The notes under the pieces: model-generated | Seen by the model: the letters and a program-made list of their open reading frames with translations, nothing else | The model's database searches: none | What the model was told of the DNA's origin: nothing | Shown here: piece by piece, positions 25,401 to 35,622 of the stretch | Position numbering within the stretch: position 1 is the first letter of the stretch | How the letters are laid out: each line of letters starts with the position of its first letter | NCBI RefSeq assembly: GCF_034006665.1 | Contig: NZ_JAVESI010000026.1 | Location: 1 to 49,500, forward strand | Length of the DNA stretch: 49,500 nt | Direction: 5' to 3' | DNA from: Trichloromonas sp034006665 | GTDB taxonomy: Bacteria; Desulfobacterota; Desulfuromonadia; Desulfuromonadales; Trichloromonadaceae | Program-made: the position numbers and the translations under genes

Positions 25401-26573
25401 GGCGGCTTCCGTGACCTGGGACAGTGTCTTGCGATGAGGGGGAATCAAATCGGTCTTGAGCTCGAAGGCGACCAGACAGCGGATGAGATGTTCGAAGGGT
25501 TTCAACCTGTCTTCCCGGCGCAGAAAATCCTTCAGCACCGTGGCGCTGCGGTTGCTCCCCTGTTTTGCCTCGGCCAGCCGGCTCAATAGATCGAGGAGGA
25601 AGCGGGTACTCCCCGATTCTTTCTTCAAGCCGATGGCGGCCAACTGGACGGCGCTCTTCAGGTATTCCGGCAGCCCGGCGCGAAGCAACGCCAACTGGTG
25701 AAAGACGCCGATCATCCCGGGAAAACAGATCTTGCGTTTGCCCGTCTCCTTTTTGATGTGTGTCAGCCCCTGTTCAAAAAGGAGGACGGCTTCTTCGACC
25801 TGCCCCCGCGCCAGGGCGATGATTCCGGTCAGTTCGGTGAAGGCCTGCAGGCGCAGTTGCGCGATGGCCGCTTCCGCCGCTTGCAGTCGGCCGCGCATGA
25901 TCCTATAGAAAACCACATGGTATTTCGCGTTCAGTGGCGTCTCCGGAGTGTCGCCGACACAGCCGTCGAGGATGTTAAACGCGTCCGACGGCGCCAGTCG
26001 CAGGAAATCCCGCATGGTCAGGTCGACCAGAATGGTGGCCCAGAGGTTGGGGGGGAGGGACTTGAACCAGTCACCGTCCATAGCCCGGTCGAAGAGCAGA
26101 CCATAGGGAGAACCGTCGAAGCGCGAGTGGTAAAAATCCAGAATCCGTGCAACTTCCGACAGGTCACGCAGATAGATCGCTCGTTGCAGATCCTGAAGGC
26201 AATGCTCCAGGCTTTTGTAGTAAATGTTGCGGATGCTTAACTTGACCGCCTCGGCGAAATCGGGGAGCGTCCCTTGCCGGTCCAGTTCGCGCAGAAGGGG
26301 ATGCCGCAACTCCGGGCGCAACAGGAATCCCCCTTGAATCTCCGTGGCCAGCCCGGCTTTTTGCAGGTTTTGCAAGAGCGGCAGAAGGCTGGGTCCATAA
26401 ATGGCGCGCCCCGTGTCGTGCCGGATCCCGGCTCGGGTCAGGCATGCGGCGAGGTTGCTACGGGCCACCGGCGCCAGGAAAAAGGCCAGCATCCGCGCGA
26501 CCTGCTGTTCCACGGCCGGAAGCTTGCGGAAGGCGGTCAGAAGTTTTTCGGTGGCGGGATCGATGTTGGACAC
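22410..26573 (-). CDS. Very large SNF2/DEAD-like helicase with novel N-terminal region
   Basis: This 1387-aa protein ends in a complete SNF2-type ATPase of about 460 residues. Walker A DDMGLGKTVQALALL is near residue 955, DEAQ (VVLDEAQAIKN) near 1045, then TATTGTPVENRLDELWNLF-type motif III and the C-terminal helicase motifs SLKAGGVGLNLTAADYV and QASDRAHRIGQ. The first 480 residues are helical, Leu/Ala-rich and TPR-like. The middle (500-900) has no motif I recognise and lacks the CxC pattern of a SWIM zinc finger. The start is GTG 26573 with GGAGG and an 8-nt spacer. No methylase, nuclease or defence gene is adjacent. It is probably a chromatin- or transcription-associated remodeller; the function is unknown. 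Confidence 0.88.
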   Translation of the reverse strand: MSNIDPATEKLLTAFRKLPAVEQQVARMLAFFLAPVARSNLAACLTRAGIRHDTGRAIYGPSLLPLLQNLQKAGLATEIQGGFLLRPELRHPLLRELDRQGTLPDFAEAVKLSIRNIYYKSLEHCLQDLQRAIYLRDLSEVARILDFYHSRFDGSPYGLLFDRAMDGDWFKSLPPNLWATILVDLTMRDFLRLAPSDAFNILDGCVGDTPETPLNAKYHVVFYRIMRGRLQAAEAAIAQLRLQAFTELTGIIALARGQVEEAVLLFEQGLTHIKKETGKRKICFPGMIGVFHQLALLRAGLPEYLKSAVQLAAIGLKKESGSTRFLLDLLSRLAEAKQGSNRSATVLKDFLRREDRLKPFEHLIRCLVAFELKTDLIPPHRKTLSQVTEAAHASGFLWLGGEALLLLEAFDSKGKVRPEWATKLFAEEGITGLTGGRTDEQNWQRSLKALLTLGSGAVAAGTSPTVAAKASRLIWLIYGKDSHITIQPVEQKLGARGWSKGRNVALKRLAEESARLDFLTPQDHKAIACIRKERTYNYGYYAQMVYEFDIAKTLRALIDHPLVFNGGHEEEPLTLAKGEFTLEVLRAQGKLNVRLAPLPDPDKNFFWSWEGPTRLRLYEPTVEQRRIASILGEKLTVPETGEKELLAAITAVSPHVLVHSDLAGENLAAESVEADSRLYLLLRPSGAGISVETRVFPFGERGPRFLPSQGGATVIAEIEGKKRQCQRDQILERRRHETLLQSWSGFESCASHDGFWRLEEPQEALELLEALHDLLRADPEDYVLRWPEGEKFRLRGTASWERLKLAVRSGKDWFSLEGEIALDADQVLSLQRLLELAEQEKGRFIPLADGEFVALTEEFRRRLDELRRVVDRHGKEPRFHPLAAPLVNEALGGVGGLKGDKSWKTALGRFRAAEALQPTVPATLRAELRDYQREGFEWLSRLAHWGVGACLADDMGLGKTVQALALLIDRAPSGPALVLAPTSVCLNWESEARRFAPTLRPRLFGGSDRQAFVESLQPFDLAICSYTLFQQEAERLTGVRWETVVLDEAQAIKNMATKRSQAAMQLNAGFRVATTGTPVENRLDELWNLFRFLNPGLLGSHQSFTARFAHPIERERDKSARTLLKKLIRPFILRRSKSQVLEELPPRTEIVQRVELSTEEAAFYEALRRKALDNLGEAEEQSPGERQIRILAEIMRLRRACCHPRLVLPESALPSAKLAAFREIVDELRANGHRALVFSQFVAHLDLLRAELDKDGIAYQYLDGSTPAKERQAQVATFQAGQGELFLISLKAGGVGLNLTAADYVIHMDPWWNPAVEDQASDRAHRIGQLRPVTVYRLVAANTIEEKIVALHGQKRELADSLLEGTETALRVSAEDLLELLREGGEG

Positions 26574-26933
26574 GGGGCGGACCTCCGGGAGGAAATCAAA
26601 TCGGCCAGGGATGATAGCACTCGGGGGAGGGGGTGTCGACGGTGTTGATGGCGCGGCGCCGCTTGGGGGGGAGGCGACGGGGCTTGCCGTTGAAACATCC
26701 GGCTATTTGGTCGCGGCACAAGACGCGACCCCGGTACCTTTGCCCGGAAACCGCCGCCTGGCGAACGGGCTTCTCTTCCTCGTGCCCCCATGCTACAATC
26801 CCTCCCCTTTGAAAATCGAAGCCGTCTCTCGCCCGCTCCCTCCAGCTTTTCTCTACGCCCTCCGCGTGCTCAAGTGAGCGCAGCGAACGGGCGCGAGGCC
26901 GGTTTTAATCTTATCTCCAAAAAGGAACCACCC
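26574..26933. promoter_or_regulatory. Divergent intergenic region with two extended -10 promoters
   Basis: This 360-bp gap lies between the SNF2 helicase (minus) and tex (plus). On the plus strand TGCTACAAT at 26791-26799 is an extended -10 for tex. On the minus strand TGCTATCAT at 26619-26611 is an extended -10 for the helicase, about 38 bp before its GTG. Neither has a good -35. No small gene is convincing in the rest. Confidence 0.4.
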
Positions 26934-29204
<2,271 letters not shown>

Positions 29205-29217
29205 TTTGGGGATATTT

Positions 29218-29268
29218 TGTAGGAGCGAGGAGATGCCTCGCCTAGGGCGACCCGCCGGGTCGCTTCCA
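29218..29268. repeat. REP-like double hairpin after tex
   Basis: Two adjacent stem-loops, GCGAGG/CCTCGC (29225-29241) and GCGACCC/GGGTCGC (29247-29263), sit between TGTAGGA and CCAAAAAAA. This looks like a single-copy REP or BIME-type palindrome. There is no T-run, so it is not a standard terminator. Confidence 0.4.
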
Positions 29269-29306
29269 AAAAAATCGGCGGAAAAGCCTATTTTGAAAGG
29301 ATTTTT

Positions 29307-30182
29307 ATGACCCGGAAACTGGTGGATTTGCACCTGCACAGTACCTGCTCCGACGGCGTTTTTACGCCAGAGGAGGTGGCGCGGATGGTGGCGAAGGCGG
29401 GGCTTTCGGCGATGGCGCTGGCCGATCACGACAATATCGACGGTATCGACGCGGCGATGGCGGTTGGGGCCGAACTGGGGGTCGAGGTGCTTTCCGGGGT
29501 CGAACTGTCGGTGGTGTGGGAGTCGATCCAGGACATTCACCTGCTCGGCTACGGTTTCGACCACCGGGACGGCAACCTGCACGCGGCGCTCAAATCCTTT
29601 CGCGAATTCCGCGAAAGCCGCAACGAGCGCATCGTCGAGCGAGTCAACGAGAAGTTGGTTTCCGAGGGGCGCGCGCCCATCGACATCGCGGCGGTGAAGG
29701 CCAAGGCCGGGGGAACCATCGGTCGGCCACACATCGCCATGGCCCTGCTCGAAGACGGCCATGTGATGACGAAAGATGAAGCCTTTGAACGCTATCTCGT
29801 TCCCTGCAACGTGGAAAAGCGCTATTTTCCCATCGCCGAAGCCATCGACCTCATCCATCGCGCCGGCGGCGTCGCGGTACTTGCCCATCCCCCCTACATT
29901 CCGGTGGATCGCGCCGGTCTGCTCAAGCTCTTCGACATCTTCGTCGCCCTCGGCATGGATGGCGTCGAGGCCTACAATACTGGAGCGAGTAACGACGATA
30001 TCGACTGGACCATCACTCAGACCCGACGGCGGGGGATGATCGTCACCGGCGGCAGCGATTTCCACGGTATTGAAGGGGGAGAGATCGTTATCGGAGGTGG
30101 TCGGGGCAATCTGAAAATCCCCTACTCCTGCGTCGAAGAAATCCGCTCCGCCGTAGAAAAACGCCGCGTCGCCAAGCCCTGA
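29307..30182 (+). CDS. PHP-domain phosphoesterase (nucleoside bisphosphate phosphatase-like)
   Basis: This 291-aa protein has the PHP metal-binding motifs: DLHLHSTCSDG at residues 7-17, ALADHDNIDG near 37, E in SGVELS near 63, GRPHIA near 138, and GGSDFHG near 250. The size and order match the YciV/TrpH group, which hydrolyses 3',5'-nucleoside bisphosphates or trims RNA 5' ends. It follows tex by about 100 bp across a REP-like element. The family is clear and the exact substrate is inferred. Confidence 0.88.
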   Translation: MTRKLVDLHLHSTCSDGVFTPEEVARMVAKAGLSAMALADHDNIDGIDAAMAVGAELGVEVLSGVELSVVWESIQDIHLLGYGFDHRDGNLHAALKSFREFRESRNERIVERVNEKLVSEGRAPIDIAAVKAKAGGTIGRPHIAMALLEDGHVMTKDEAFERYLVPCNVEKRYFPIAEAIDLIHRAGGVAVLAHPPYIPVDRAGLLKLFDIFVALGMDGVEAYNTGASNDDIDWTITQTRRRGMIVTGGSDFHGIEGGEIVIGGGRGNLKIPYSCVEEIRSAVEKRRVAKP

Positions 30183-30221
30183 TTTGCCCGTCGGCTATGG
30201 ATTGTGCTAACCTGCCCGTCT

Positions 30222-30260
30222 TTAACCTTCAGCCTTCAGTCTTCAACCTTCAGTCTTTTT
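30222..30260 (+). repeat. Degenerate heptanucleotide tandem repeat
   Basis: Five 7-bp units of the type CCTTCAG (CCTTCAG, CCTTCAG, TCTTCAA, CCTTCAG, TCTTTTT) run from about 30226 to 30260, just upstream of the FKBP ribosome-binding site. It forms a pyrimidine-rich leader. Confidence 0.6.
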
Positions 30261-30272
30261 TATGGAGCTTTC

Positions 30273-30692
30273 ATGTCCCAGGTAAAAAACGGCGATACCG
30301 TCAAAGTGCATTACACCGGAACCCTTGCAGACGGCACCGTCTTCGATTCCTCCCTTGAGCGCGAGCCGTTGGAATTTACCCTCGGCGAGGGCCAGCTCAT
30401 CCCCGGTTTCGAGAAGACCGTCCTCGGCATGAGCGCCGGCGAGTCGCGCACTGTGACCATTCCCGCCCAAGAGGCCTATGGTCCTTATCGCGAGGAGATG
30501 GTGCTGGAAGTGCCCCGCACCCAGCTGCCGGCCGACATGCAACCGCAGGTGGGAATGCAGTTGCATGTCGGCGAGGAGCAGGGAGAGGGGATGGTTGTGC
30601 AGATTACCACGGTCAGCGACAGCCACATCACCCTTGACGCCAACCATCCCTTGGCCGGTAAGGATCTGACCTTCAACATTCAGTTGCAGTAA
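30273..30692 (+). CDS. FKBP-type peptidyl-prolyl isomerase, SlyD-like
   Basis: This 139-aa protein consists of an FKBP domain with an insert-in-flap arrangement. VHYTGTLADGTVFDSS near residue 12 and GEGQLIPGFEKTVLGM near 38 are diagnostic. QEAYGPYREEMVLEVPR opens the chaperone-like flap. It lacks the His-rich C-terminal tail of E. coli SlyD, so nickel delivery is not implied. It has no signal peptide and is cytoplasmic. ATG 30273 follows GGAG with a 5-nt spacer. The heptad repeat lies in its leader. Confidence 0.9.
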   Translation: MSQVKNGDTVKVHYTGTLADGTVFDSSLEREPLEFTLGEGQLIPGFEKTVLGMSAGESRTVTIPAQEAYGPYREEMVLEVPRTQLPADMQPQVGMQLHVGEEQGEGMVVQITTVSDSHITLDANHPLAGKDLTFNIQLQ

Positions 30693-30824
30693 ATCCGTGA
30701 GGAGTGAGGGGGGGGGGAGTTTAACGTGAGGAGAAACCCTTAAACTGCCCACTCTTCACAACAAATCTAAGACGAGGGGGGGGGCGGCCAAGGCGGTCGC
30801 CCCCGCCATTTTGAACGGAACGCC
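30693..30824 (+). other. Intergenic region with two long G-tracts
   Basis: Runs of 10 G (30708-30717) and 9 G (30776-30784) lie in the leader of rlmKL. Such homopolymers are prone to slippage, but neither is inside a reading frame I trust. The second precedes the rlmKL ATG by about 40 bp. Confidence 0.6.
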
Positions 30825-32966
30825 ATGACCAGCCACCTGAATTTTTTTGCCACCGCGCCCAAGGGAATCGAGCCGCTGCTCGCCGACGAACTGCGCGCCC
30901 TCGGCGCTTTTGAGGTCGTTGAGGCTCGTGCCGGGGTCGCCTTTTCCGGGCCGCTGGAAATCGCCTACCGCGCCTGTCTCTGGTCGCGCCTGGCGAGCCG
31001 GGTGCTGCTGCCGCTGGCGACCTTTCCGGCAAAGTCCCCGGAAGAGTTGTACGCCGGGGTCCGTTCCCTCGACTGGGGCGAGCATCTTTCCGCCGAAAGT
31101 ACCCTGGCGGTCGATGCCAGCGTTTCCGGTTCGAAAATCACCCATTCCCACTACGCCGCCCTCAAGATCAAGGACGCCGTCGTCGACCAGTTCCGAGACC
31201 GCACCGGCATGCGCCCCTCGGTCGATGCCGAGCGCCCCGATGTGCGCATCAATCTCTATCTGCTGCGCGATACCGCCACCTTGAGCCTCGACTTTTCCGG
31301 CGACAGTCTGCACCGGCGCGGCTACCGTGACGAAGGGGTACTTGCGCCCCTCAAGGAGAACCTGGCGGCGGCGATCCTGATCCGCGCCGGCTGGCCGGAA
31401 ATCGCCGCGCGGGGCGGGGCGCTGGTCGATCCCATGTGCGGTTCGGGGACGCTGCTGCTGGAAGGGGCGTATCTGGCCGGGGACATTGCCCCCGGGCTGC
31501 TCCGTCCCCATTACGGTTTCCTGCGCTGGCGTGGGCACGATGCTCTTCTCTGGCAGCAATTATTGGATGAGGCGCAAGGGCGTCGCGCCGCCGGTATGGC
31601 GCGGATTCCGACGATCGTTGGCTATGACGCCGACCACAAGGCGATCCGCGCCGCCTGGGCGAATATCGAAAAGGCCGGGCTGCGCGAACGGATTCACGTC
31701 GAACGGCGCGAAGTGGCGGCCCTGGTCGCGCCCGCTGGAGCCGCTGCCGGGCTGCTGGTGGTCAATCCCCCCTACGGCGAACGGCTTGGCGAGGTTGAGG
31801 CGCTCAAGGAAGTCTACGGCACCCTCGGCGATAAACTGAAGGAGCAGTTCGTCGGCTGGAAGGCGGCGATCTTCACCGGCAACGTCGAGCTCGGCAAGAA
31901 GCTCGGCCTGCGGGCGAGAAAGCTGCACACCCTCTACAACGGCGCTCTCGAATGCAAGCTGCTGCACATCGACGTGCAGCCAGAGAGCTTCGTCGACCGC
32001 CACCGCCCCCCGGCGCCGGTGGTTCTCTCGGAAGGGGCGACCAGCTTCGCCAACCGGTTGCGCAAAAATCTGAAAACCCTCAGCAAATGGGCCAGACAGG
32101 AGGTAATCTCTTGTTACCGGCTGTACGACGGCGACATCCCCGAGTACGCGGTGGCGGTCGATCTTTACGACGGCTGGGTGCATGTACAGGAGTATCAGGC
32201 GCCCAAGGAAATCGACGAGTGCAAAGCTGCCCAGCGCTTGCAGGAAGTGATGGCGGTGCTACCCGAGGTGTTGCAGACGGCGCCGGAGCGGATTTTCCTG
32301 AAAGTACGCAAGCAGCAGAAAGGGACCGAGCAGTACGGCAAGTTCGGCGAACGGGGGCAATTCATCGAGGTGCGCGAGGGGGCGGCACGGCTCTTGGTTA
32401 ATCTTTCCGACTACCTCGACACCGGTCTCTTTCTCGACCACCGCCCGACCCGGCTGCTGCTGGGCGAACTGGCGGCGGGCAAGCGCTTTCTCAACCTCTT
32501 CGCCTACAGCGGCGCGGCATCCGTCCATGCCGCTCTTGGCGGCGCGGCTTCGACCCTGACCGTCGATATGAGCCAGACCTACCTCGACTGGGCGAAAAAG
32601 AATCTCGCCCTGAACGGCTTCTCCGGCGGCAACCACCGGCTGGAGCGGGCCGACTGCCTCGAATGGCTCGGCCGCGCCAAAGGGGAATTCGATCTGATCT
32701 TTCTCGACCCGCCGACCTTTTCCAACTCCAAACGCATGGTGGGCACCTTCGACGTGCAACGCGACCACGTCGAACTCCTGCGCAAAACGGCGGATCTTCT
32801 GGCTAAAGACGGCACGCTGATCTTCTCCAACAACAACCGCAAGTTCAAGATGGACACCGCCGCCCTTCCGGAACTGCTCATCGAAGACATCACCCGAAAG
32901 ACCATCCCCAGGGATTTCGAACGCAACCCGCGCATTCATAATTGCTGGCAGGTTCGGAAACGGTAG
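30825..32966 (+). CDS. rlmL: Bifunctional 23S rRNA methyltransferase RlmKL
   Basis: This 713-aa fusion has an N-terminal THUMP domain (residues 1-160) and RlmL methyltransferase (DPMCGSGTLLLEGA near 205 for SAM binding, catalytic NPPYGERLGE near 313), which makes m2G2445. A C-terminal RlmK domain (NLFAYSGAASVHAALGGA near 560, DPPTFSNSKRM near 628) makes m7G2069, following E. coli numbering. Both halves are complete, as in gammaproteobacterial RlmKL. It opens at ATG 30825. No anomaly is visible. Confidence 0.95.
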   Translation: MTSHLNFFATAPKGIEPLLADELRALGAFEVVEARAGVAFSGPLEIAYRACLWSRLASRVLLPLATFPAKSPEELYAGVRSLDWGEHLSAESTLAVDASVSGSKITHSHYAALKIKDAVVDQFRDRTGMRPSVDAERPDVRINLYLLRDTATLSLDFSGDSLHRRGYRDEGVLAPLKENLAAAILIRAGWPEIAARGGALVDPMCGSGTLLLEGAYLAGDIAPGLLRPHYGFLRWRGHDALLWQQLLDEAQGRRAAGMARIPTIVGYDADHKAIRAAWANIEKAGLRERIHVERREVAALVAPAGAAAGLLVVNPPYGERLGEVEALKEVYGTLGDKLKEQFVGWKAAIFTGNVELGKKLGLRARKLHTLYNGALECKLLHIDVQPESFVDRHRPPAPVVLSEGATSFANRLRKNLKTLSKWARQEVISCYRLYDGDIPEYAVAVDLYDGWVHVQEYQAPKEIDECKAAQRLQEVMAVLPEVLQTAPERIFLKVRKQQKGTEQYGKFGERGQFIEVREGAARLLVNLSDYLDTGLFLDHRPTRLLLGELAAGKRFLNLFAYSGAASVHAALGGAASTLTVDMSQTYLDWAKKNLALNGFSGGNHRLERADCLEWLGRAKGEFDLIFLDPPTFSNSKRMVGTFDVQRDHVELLRKTADLLAKDGTLIFSNNNRKFKMDTAALPELLIEDITRKTIPRDFERNPRIHNCWQVRKR

Positions 32967-33038
32967 AAAAAGGTAGAGTGTTCTTTTAATTGATCAGGCT
33001 GTTCTTTCCGCCGGTTTTTTTGCCGGAATGATCGGCCT

Positions 33039-33182
33039 CTCGTCGTATATGCCGAAGCGTTTGCGGGGGGCAACTGGGGGATGTGCGGGCTCTGCGAAAC
33101 CCGCTGCCCCGTGGCGGGGGTGAGTGCCATTCGGGTCATCAGCGAAGAAGAGAGTCGGCACGCCCACGATTTTTGGGCGTGA
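33039..33182 (+). pseudogene. C-terminal remnant of a polyferredoxin-like protein
   Basis: The plus-strand frame ending at 33182 reads GGNWGMCGLCETRCPVAGVSAIRV, then EEESRHAHDFWA and stop. CxxCxxxCPV followed by SAIRV is the C-terminal half-motif of 4Fe-4S polyferredoxins (NapG/MauM-like). The frame is open only from a stop at 32991, and just one incomplete cluster motif remains, so it looks like the 3' end of a deleted gene. A 33-aa product from ATG 33081 is possible but less likely. Confidence 0.45.
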
Positions 33183-33191
33183 GGCGGTGGA

Positions 33192-34112
33192 TCAGCCGAA
33201 GATGGTTTCGACGCGGTTACGCCCTTTTTCTTTCGCGTTGTAAAGGGCGCGATCCGCTTCGAGAATCAGATTGTCGACGGTGCGTACTTTGGGGTGAGGA
33301 TAGGTGGCGACGCCGAGGCTGATGGTCAGGCGGATTTCGTTATGATTCGCCGGAATTCTCAGTTCGCTGATGGCGATGCGCAGACGCTCGGCGACCTGCT
33401 CGGCTTCGGACAGGGTGGTTTCGGGCAGAACCAGGGCAAATTCCTCGCCGCCGAAGCGGGCCGCTAGATCGTAATCGCGCAGGTGCGCCTTCATCTGGTC
33501 GGCCAGAGTTTTCAGGATCACATCCCCCTGCTGGTGACCGTAGGTGTCGTTCACCGGTTTAAAGTGGTCGACGTCGACCATGATCAGCGCCATCGACTTC
33601 TGCGACCGCTCGCAGCGTTGCAATTCCTTTTCCAGGGTTTTCATCAGATAGCGGCGGTTGCTCAGGTGCGTCAGGGGGTCGGTGTTGGACAGTTCCATGA
33701 GGGCCTGGTTACTTTTTTTCAGGCTGTCTTGCAGTGTCTTGATTTTGAGCTGCACCTTGACCCGAGCGATGAGTTCGGCGGGGTCGTAGGGTTTGGTGAG
33801 GTAATCGCTGGCGCCCCGTTCCAGTCCGTGGATTTTGCTCTCTTGGTCGTTGACGCCGGTGACCAGGATGACGGGGATATCCTGAAGTTCCTTGCGGGTC
33901 TTGATCATGCTGAGGAACTTGAAACCATCCATGTCGGGCATATCGAGGTCGCAGAGAATGACGTCAAGGGGGTCGCTCAGGGCGATCTTGAAGCCGTCGA
34001 CGACACTTCCCGCCTCATGATAAACTTGGAAAAGATCGGCTGTCTTAAGCCCGTCGATAATCTGGTGACGGGCCCCGGGCGAATCATCGATAATTAATAC
34101 CGAAGTTTCCAT
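33192..34112 (-). CDS. Response regulator with GGDEF diguanylate cyclase output
   Basis: This 306-aa PleD/WspR-like protein has a receiver domain (METSVLIIDD start, phospho-acceptor Asp55 in ILCDLDMPD, Lys in YLTKPYDP), a short coiled linker (LQDSLKKSNQALMELSNTDPLT), and a C-terminal diguanylate cyclase with FGGEEF near residue 220. An RxxD inhibitory site (RDYD) lies five residues before it. The ATG at 34112 begins the receiver fold; 33 further open codons upstream are not domain-like. It is an orphan with no adjacent kinase. It differs from the cyclase at 10825 in lacking the GAF-like middle. Confidence 0.9.
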   Translation of the reverse strand: METSVLIIDDSPGARHQIIDGLKTADLFQVYHEAGSVVDGFKIALSDPLDVILCDLDMPDMDGFKFLSMIKTRKELQDIPVILVTGVNDQESKIHGLERGASDYLTKPYDPAELIARVKVQLKIKTLQDSLKKSNQALMELSNTDPLTHLSNRRYLMKTLEKELQRCERSQKSMALIMVDVDHFKPVNDTYGHQQGDVILKTLADQMKAHLRDYDLAARFGGEEFALVLPETTLSEAEQVAERLRIAISELRIPANHNEIRLTISLGVATYPHPKVRTVDNLILEADRALYNAKEKGRNRVETIFG

Positions 34113-34270
34113 AGGTTCCGGATAGTTGATAAAGGTTGAAAGTTTTTGCCAATCTAAATGCTTCCACGGCCTTTGTAAAGAATTAAACAAATCGCAATGA
34201 AGATGCCGCAACGAAGCAAGGAGGTTCGCGAAACGGGTGGCCCTGATAACGGCAAAGAAAGGATGTTTTT

Positions 34271-34456
34271 ATGGCTCTGATGAAGACGTGGTATACGCCT
34301 GAGGAAATTGAAGGGCAGTTCGGTATTGGCCGGGGTCGTCTGACCCAGTGGGTGGAAGAGGGGCTGGTGCGGGCCGAGCGCGAAGGGAAGAAGATCACCA
34401 AGGTCAATGTCGATGATGTCCGGCTGGTTTTGCAGGAACAGACCCCGCGAAGCTGA
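34271..34456 (+). CDS. 61-aa MerR/excisionase-like helix-turn-helix protein
   Basis: The short protein begins MALMKTWYTPEEIEGQFGIG and continues through LTQWVEEGLVRAEREGKK to VNVDDVRLVL. The pattern YTPEEIxxxFGIGxxxLxxWVEEGLVxAxxxGKxxxxxxDDV is the winged helix-turn-helix of small MerR/excisionase-type DNA-binding proteins. AAAGGA precedes ATG 34271 by 7 nt and a strong hairpin follows the stop. It stands alone between a diguanylate cyclase and a DAHP synthase. It is probably a transcription regulator; the target is unknown. Whether it is related to the small Geobacter repressor HgtR would need alignment. Confidence 0.75.
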   Translation: MALMKTWYTPEEIEGQFGIGRGRLTQWVEEGLVRAEREGKKITKVNVDDVRLVLQEQTPRS

Positions 34457-34463
34457 GGATCGT

Positions 34464-34494
34464 CTCGCCCCGTCATCGGCGGTGACGGGGCGAG
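34464..34494 (+). terminator. Hairpin terminator after the 61-aa HTH gene
   Basis: CTCGCCCCGTCA and TGACGGGGCGAG form a 12-bp stem with a 7-nt loop, 8 bp after the stop. The downstream T-run (ATTTT) is short and displaced. Confidence 0.65.
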
Positions 34495-34554
34495 GGACGG
34501 ATTTTCGACGGTCGACGGCAGGCTGTTCGCCAGGAAGGGAACGCCCCGATCCGG

Positions 34555-35622
34555 TCAGGCGGTCTTTCTGCCGCCGTAGTCCTTGAGGGTCTGGTGGGCG
34601 TAGCGCAGCAGCCTTTCGGTATCTGTCCAGCCGATACACTTGTCGGTGATCGATACCCCGTATTTCAGACTGGAAAAATCTTCGCATGTCGGTTGGTTGC
34701 CCGGTTCGAGATTGCTTTCGATCATGACGGCGCAGATGCTGCGGTTGCCGGCGCCGATCTGCTCGATGACGTCCTTGAGGACGGCTTCCTGTCTTTCGTG
34801 GTCCTTGTTGCTGTTGGCGTGACTGCAGTCGACCATGATCCGTGTCGGCAGGCCGGCTTTGGCGAGCATCTCCTTGGTACGCCGGATATCCTCGGCTTGG
34901 TAGTTGGGGCCGTGGTTACCGCCGCGCAGGACGATGTGGACATCGCTGTTCCCCGCCGTGGAAACGATGGCGTTGCGACCGTCATTGTCGATGCCGAGGA
35001 AGTTGTGGGGGTGCAGGGCGGCGTTCATGGCATCGATGGCGATTTGCAGGTTGCCGTCGGTGCCGTTTTTGAAGCCGACGGGGAAGGAGAGGCCGCTGGC
35101 CATTTCTCGGTGAACCTGGGATTCGGTGGTGCGGGCGCCGATCGCCCCCCAGCTGATGGCGTCCGCCAGGTAATGGGGGGTGATCGGGTCGAGCATTTCG
35201 CAGGCGACCGGGAGTTCCAGTTCGGTGATGGCGCAGAGCAGGCCGCGACCGATGCCGAGACCCTTGGAGATCCGGTGGGTGCCATTGAGGTCCGGATCGT
35301 TGATCAGCCCCTTCCAGCCGATGGTGGTGCGGGGCTTCTCGAAGTAGAGGCGCATCACTAGGAAAAGCTGGTCGGAGAGCTGGCGGCTCAGGCGGGCGAG
35401 GCGCTCGGCATATTCAAGGGCGGCCTTGGGGTCGTGGATGGAGCAGGGACCGACGACCACCATCAGGCGCGGATCTTTGTGGTTGAGAATGTTGGTGATC
35501 TGTTCCCGGGCCTGACAGACGAATTCGGCGCCGTGTTCGGTAAGAGGAAAAACCTGTTTCAAGTCGGCGGGGGCGATGATCGGCGCCGTACGGCGTATGC
35601 GAAGGTTGTTGGTACGTTTCAT
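34555..35622 (-). CDS. 3-deoxy-7-phosphoheptulonate synthase (class I DAHP synthase)
   Basis: This 355-aa enzyme condenses phosphoenolpyruvate and erythrose 4-phosphate, the first step of the shikimate pathway. VVVGPCSIHDPKAALEYA near residue 55, MRLYFEKPRTTIGWKGLIND near 92, GARTTESQVHREMASGLSFP near 165 and DCSHANSNKDHERQ near 268 are the class I-alpha (AroF/G/H) signatures. Which allosteric isoform it is cannot be read here. ATG 35622 follows AAGGGG. It is monocistronic on the minus strand and diverges from the yggT cluster. Confidence 0.93.
   Translation of the reverse strand: MKRTNNLRIRRTAPIIAPADLKQVFPLTEHGAEFVCQAREQITNILNHKDPRLMVVVGPCSIHDPKAALEYAERLARLSRQLSDQLFLVMRLYFEKPRTTIGWKGLINDPDLNGTHRISKGLGIGRGLLCAITELELPVACEMLDPITPHYLADAISWGAIGARTTESQVHREMASGLSFPVGFKNGTDGNLQIAIDAMNAALHPHNFLGIDNDGRNAIVSTAGNSDVHIVLRGGNHGPNYQAEDIRRTKEMLAKAGLPTRIMVDCSHANSNKDHERQEAVLKDVIEQIGAGNRSICAVMIESNLEPGNQPTCEDFSSLKYGVSITDKCIGWTDTERLLRYAHQTLKDYGGRKTA

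Noticed and set aside
26593..26660. G-rich stretch upstream of the SNF2 helicase considered as a regulatory repeat
   Set aside because: The G-runs are irregular and show no repeat unit or symmetry beyond base composition.
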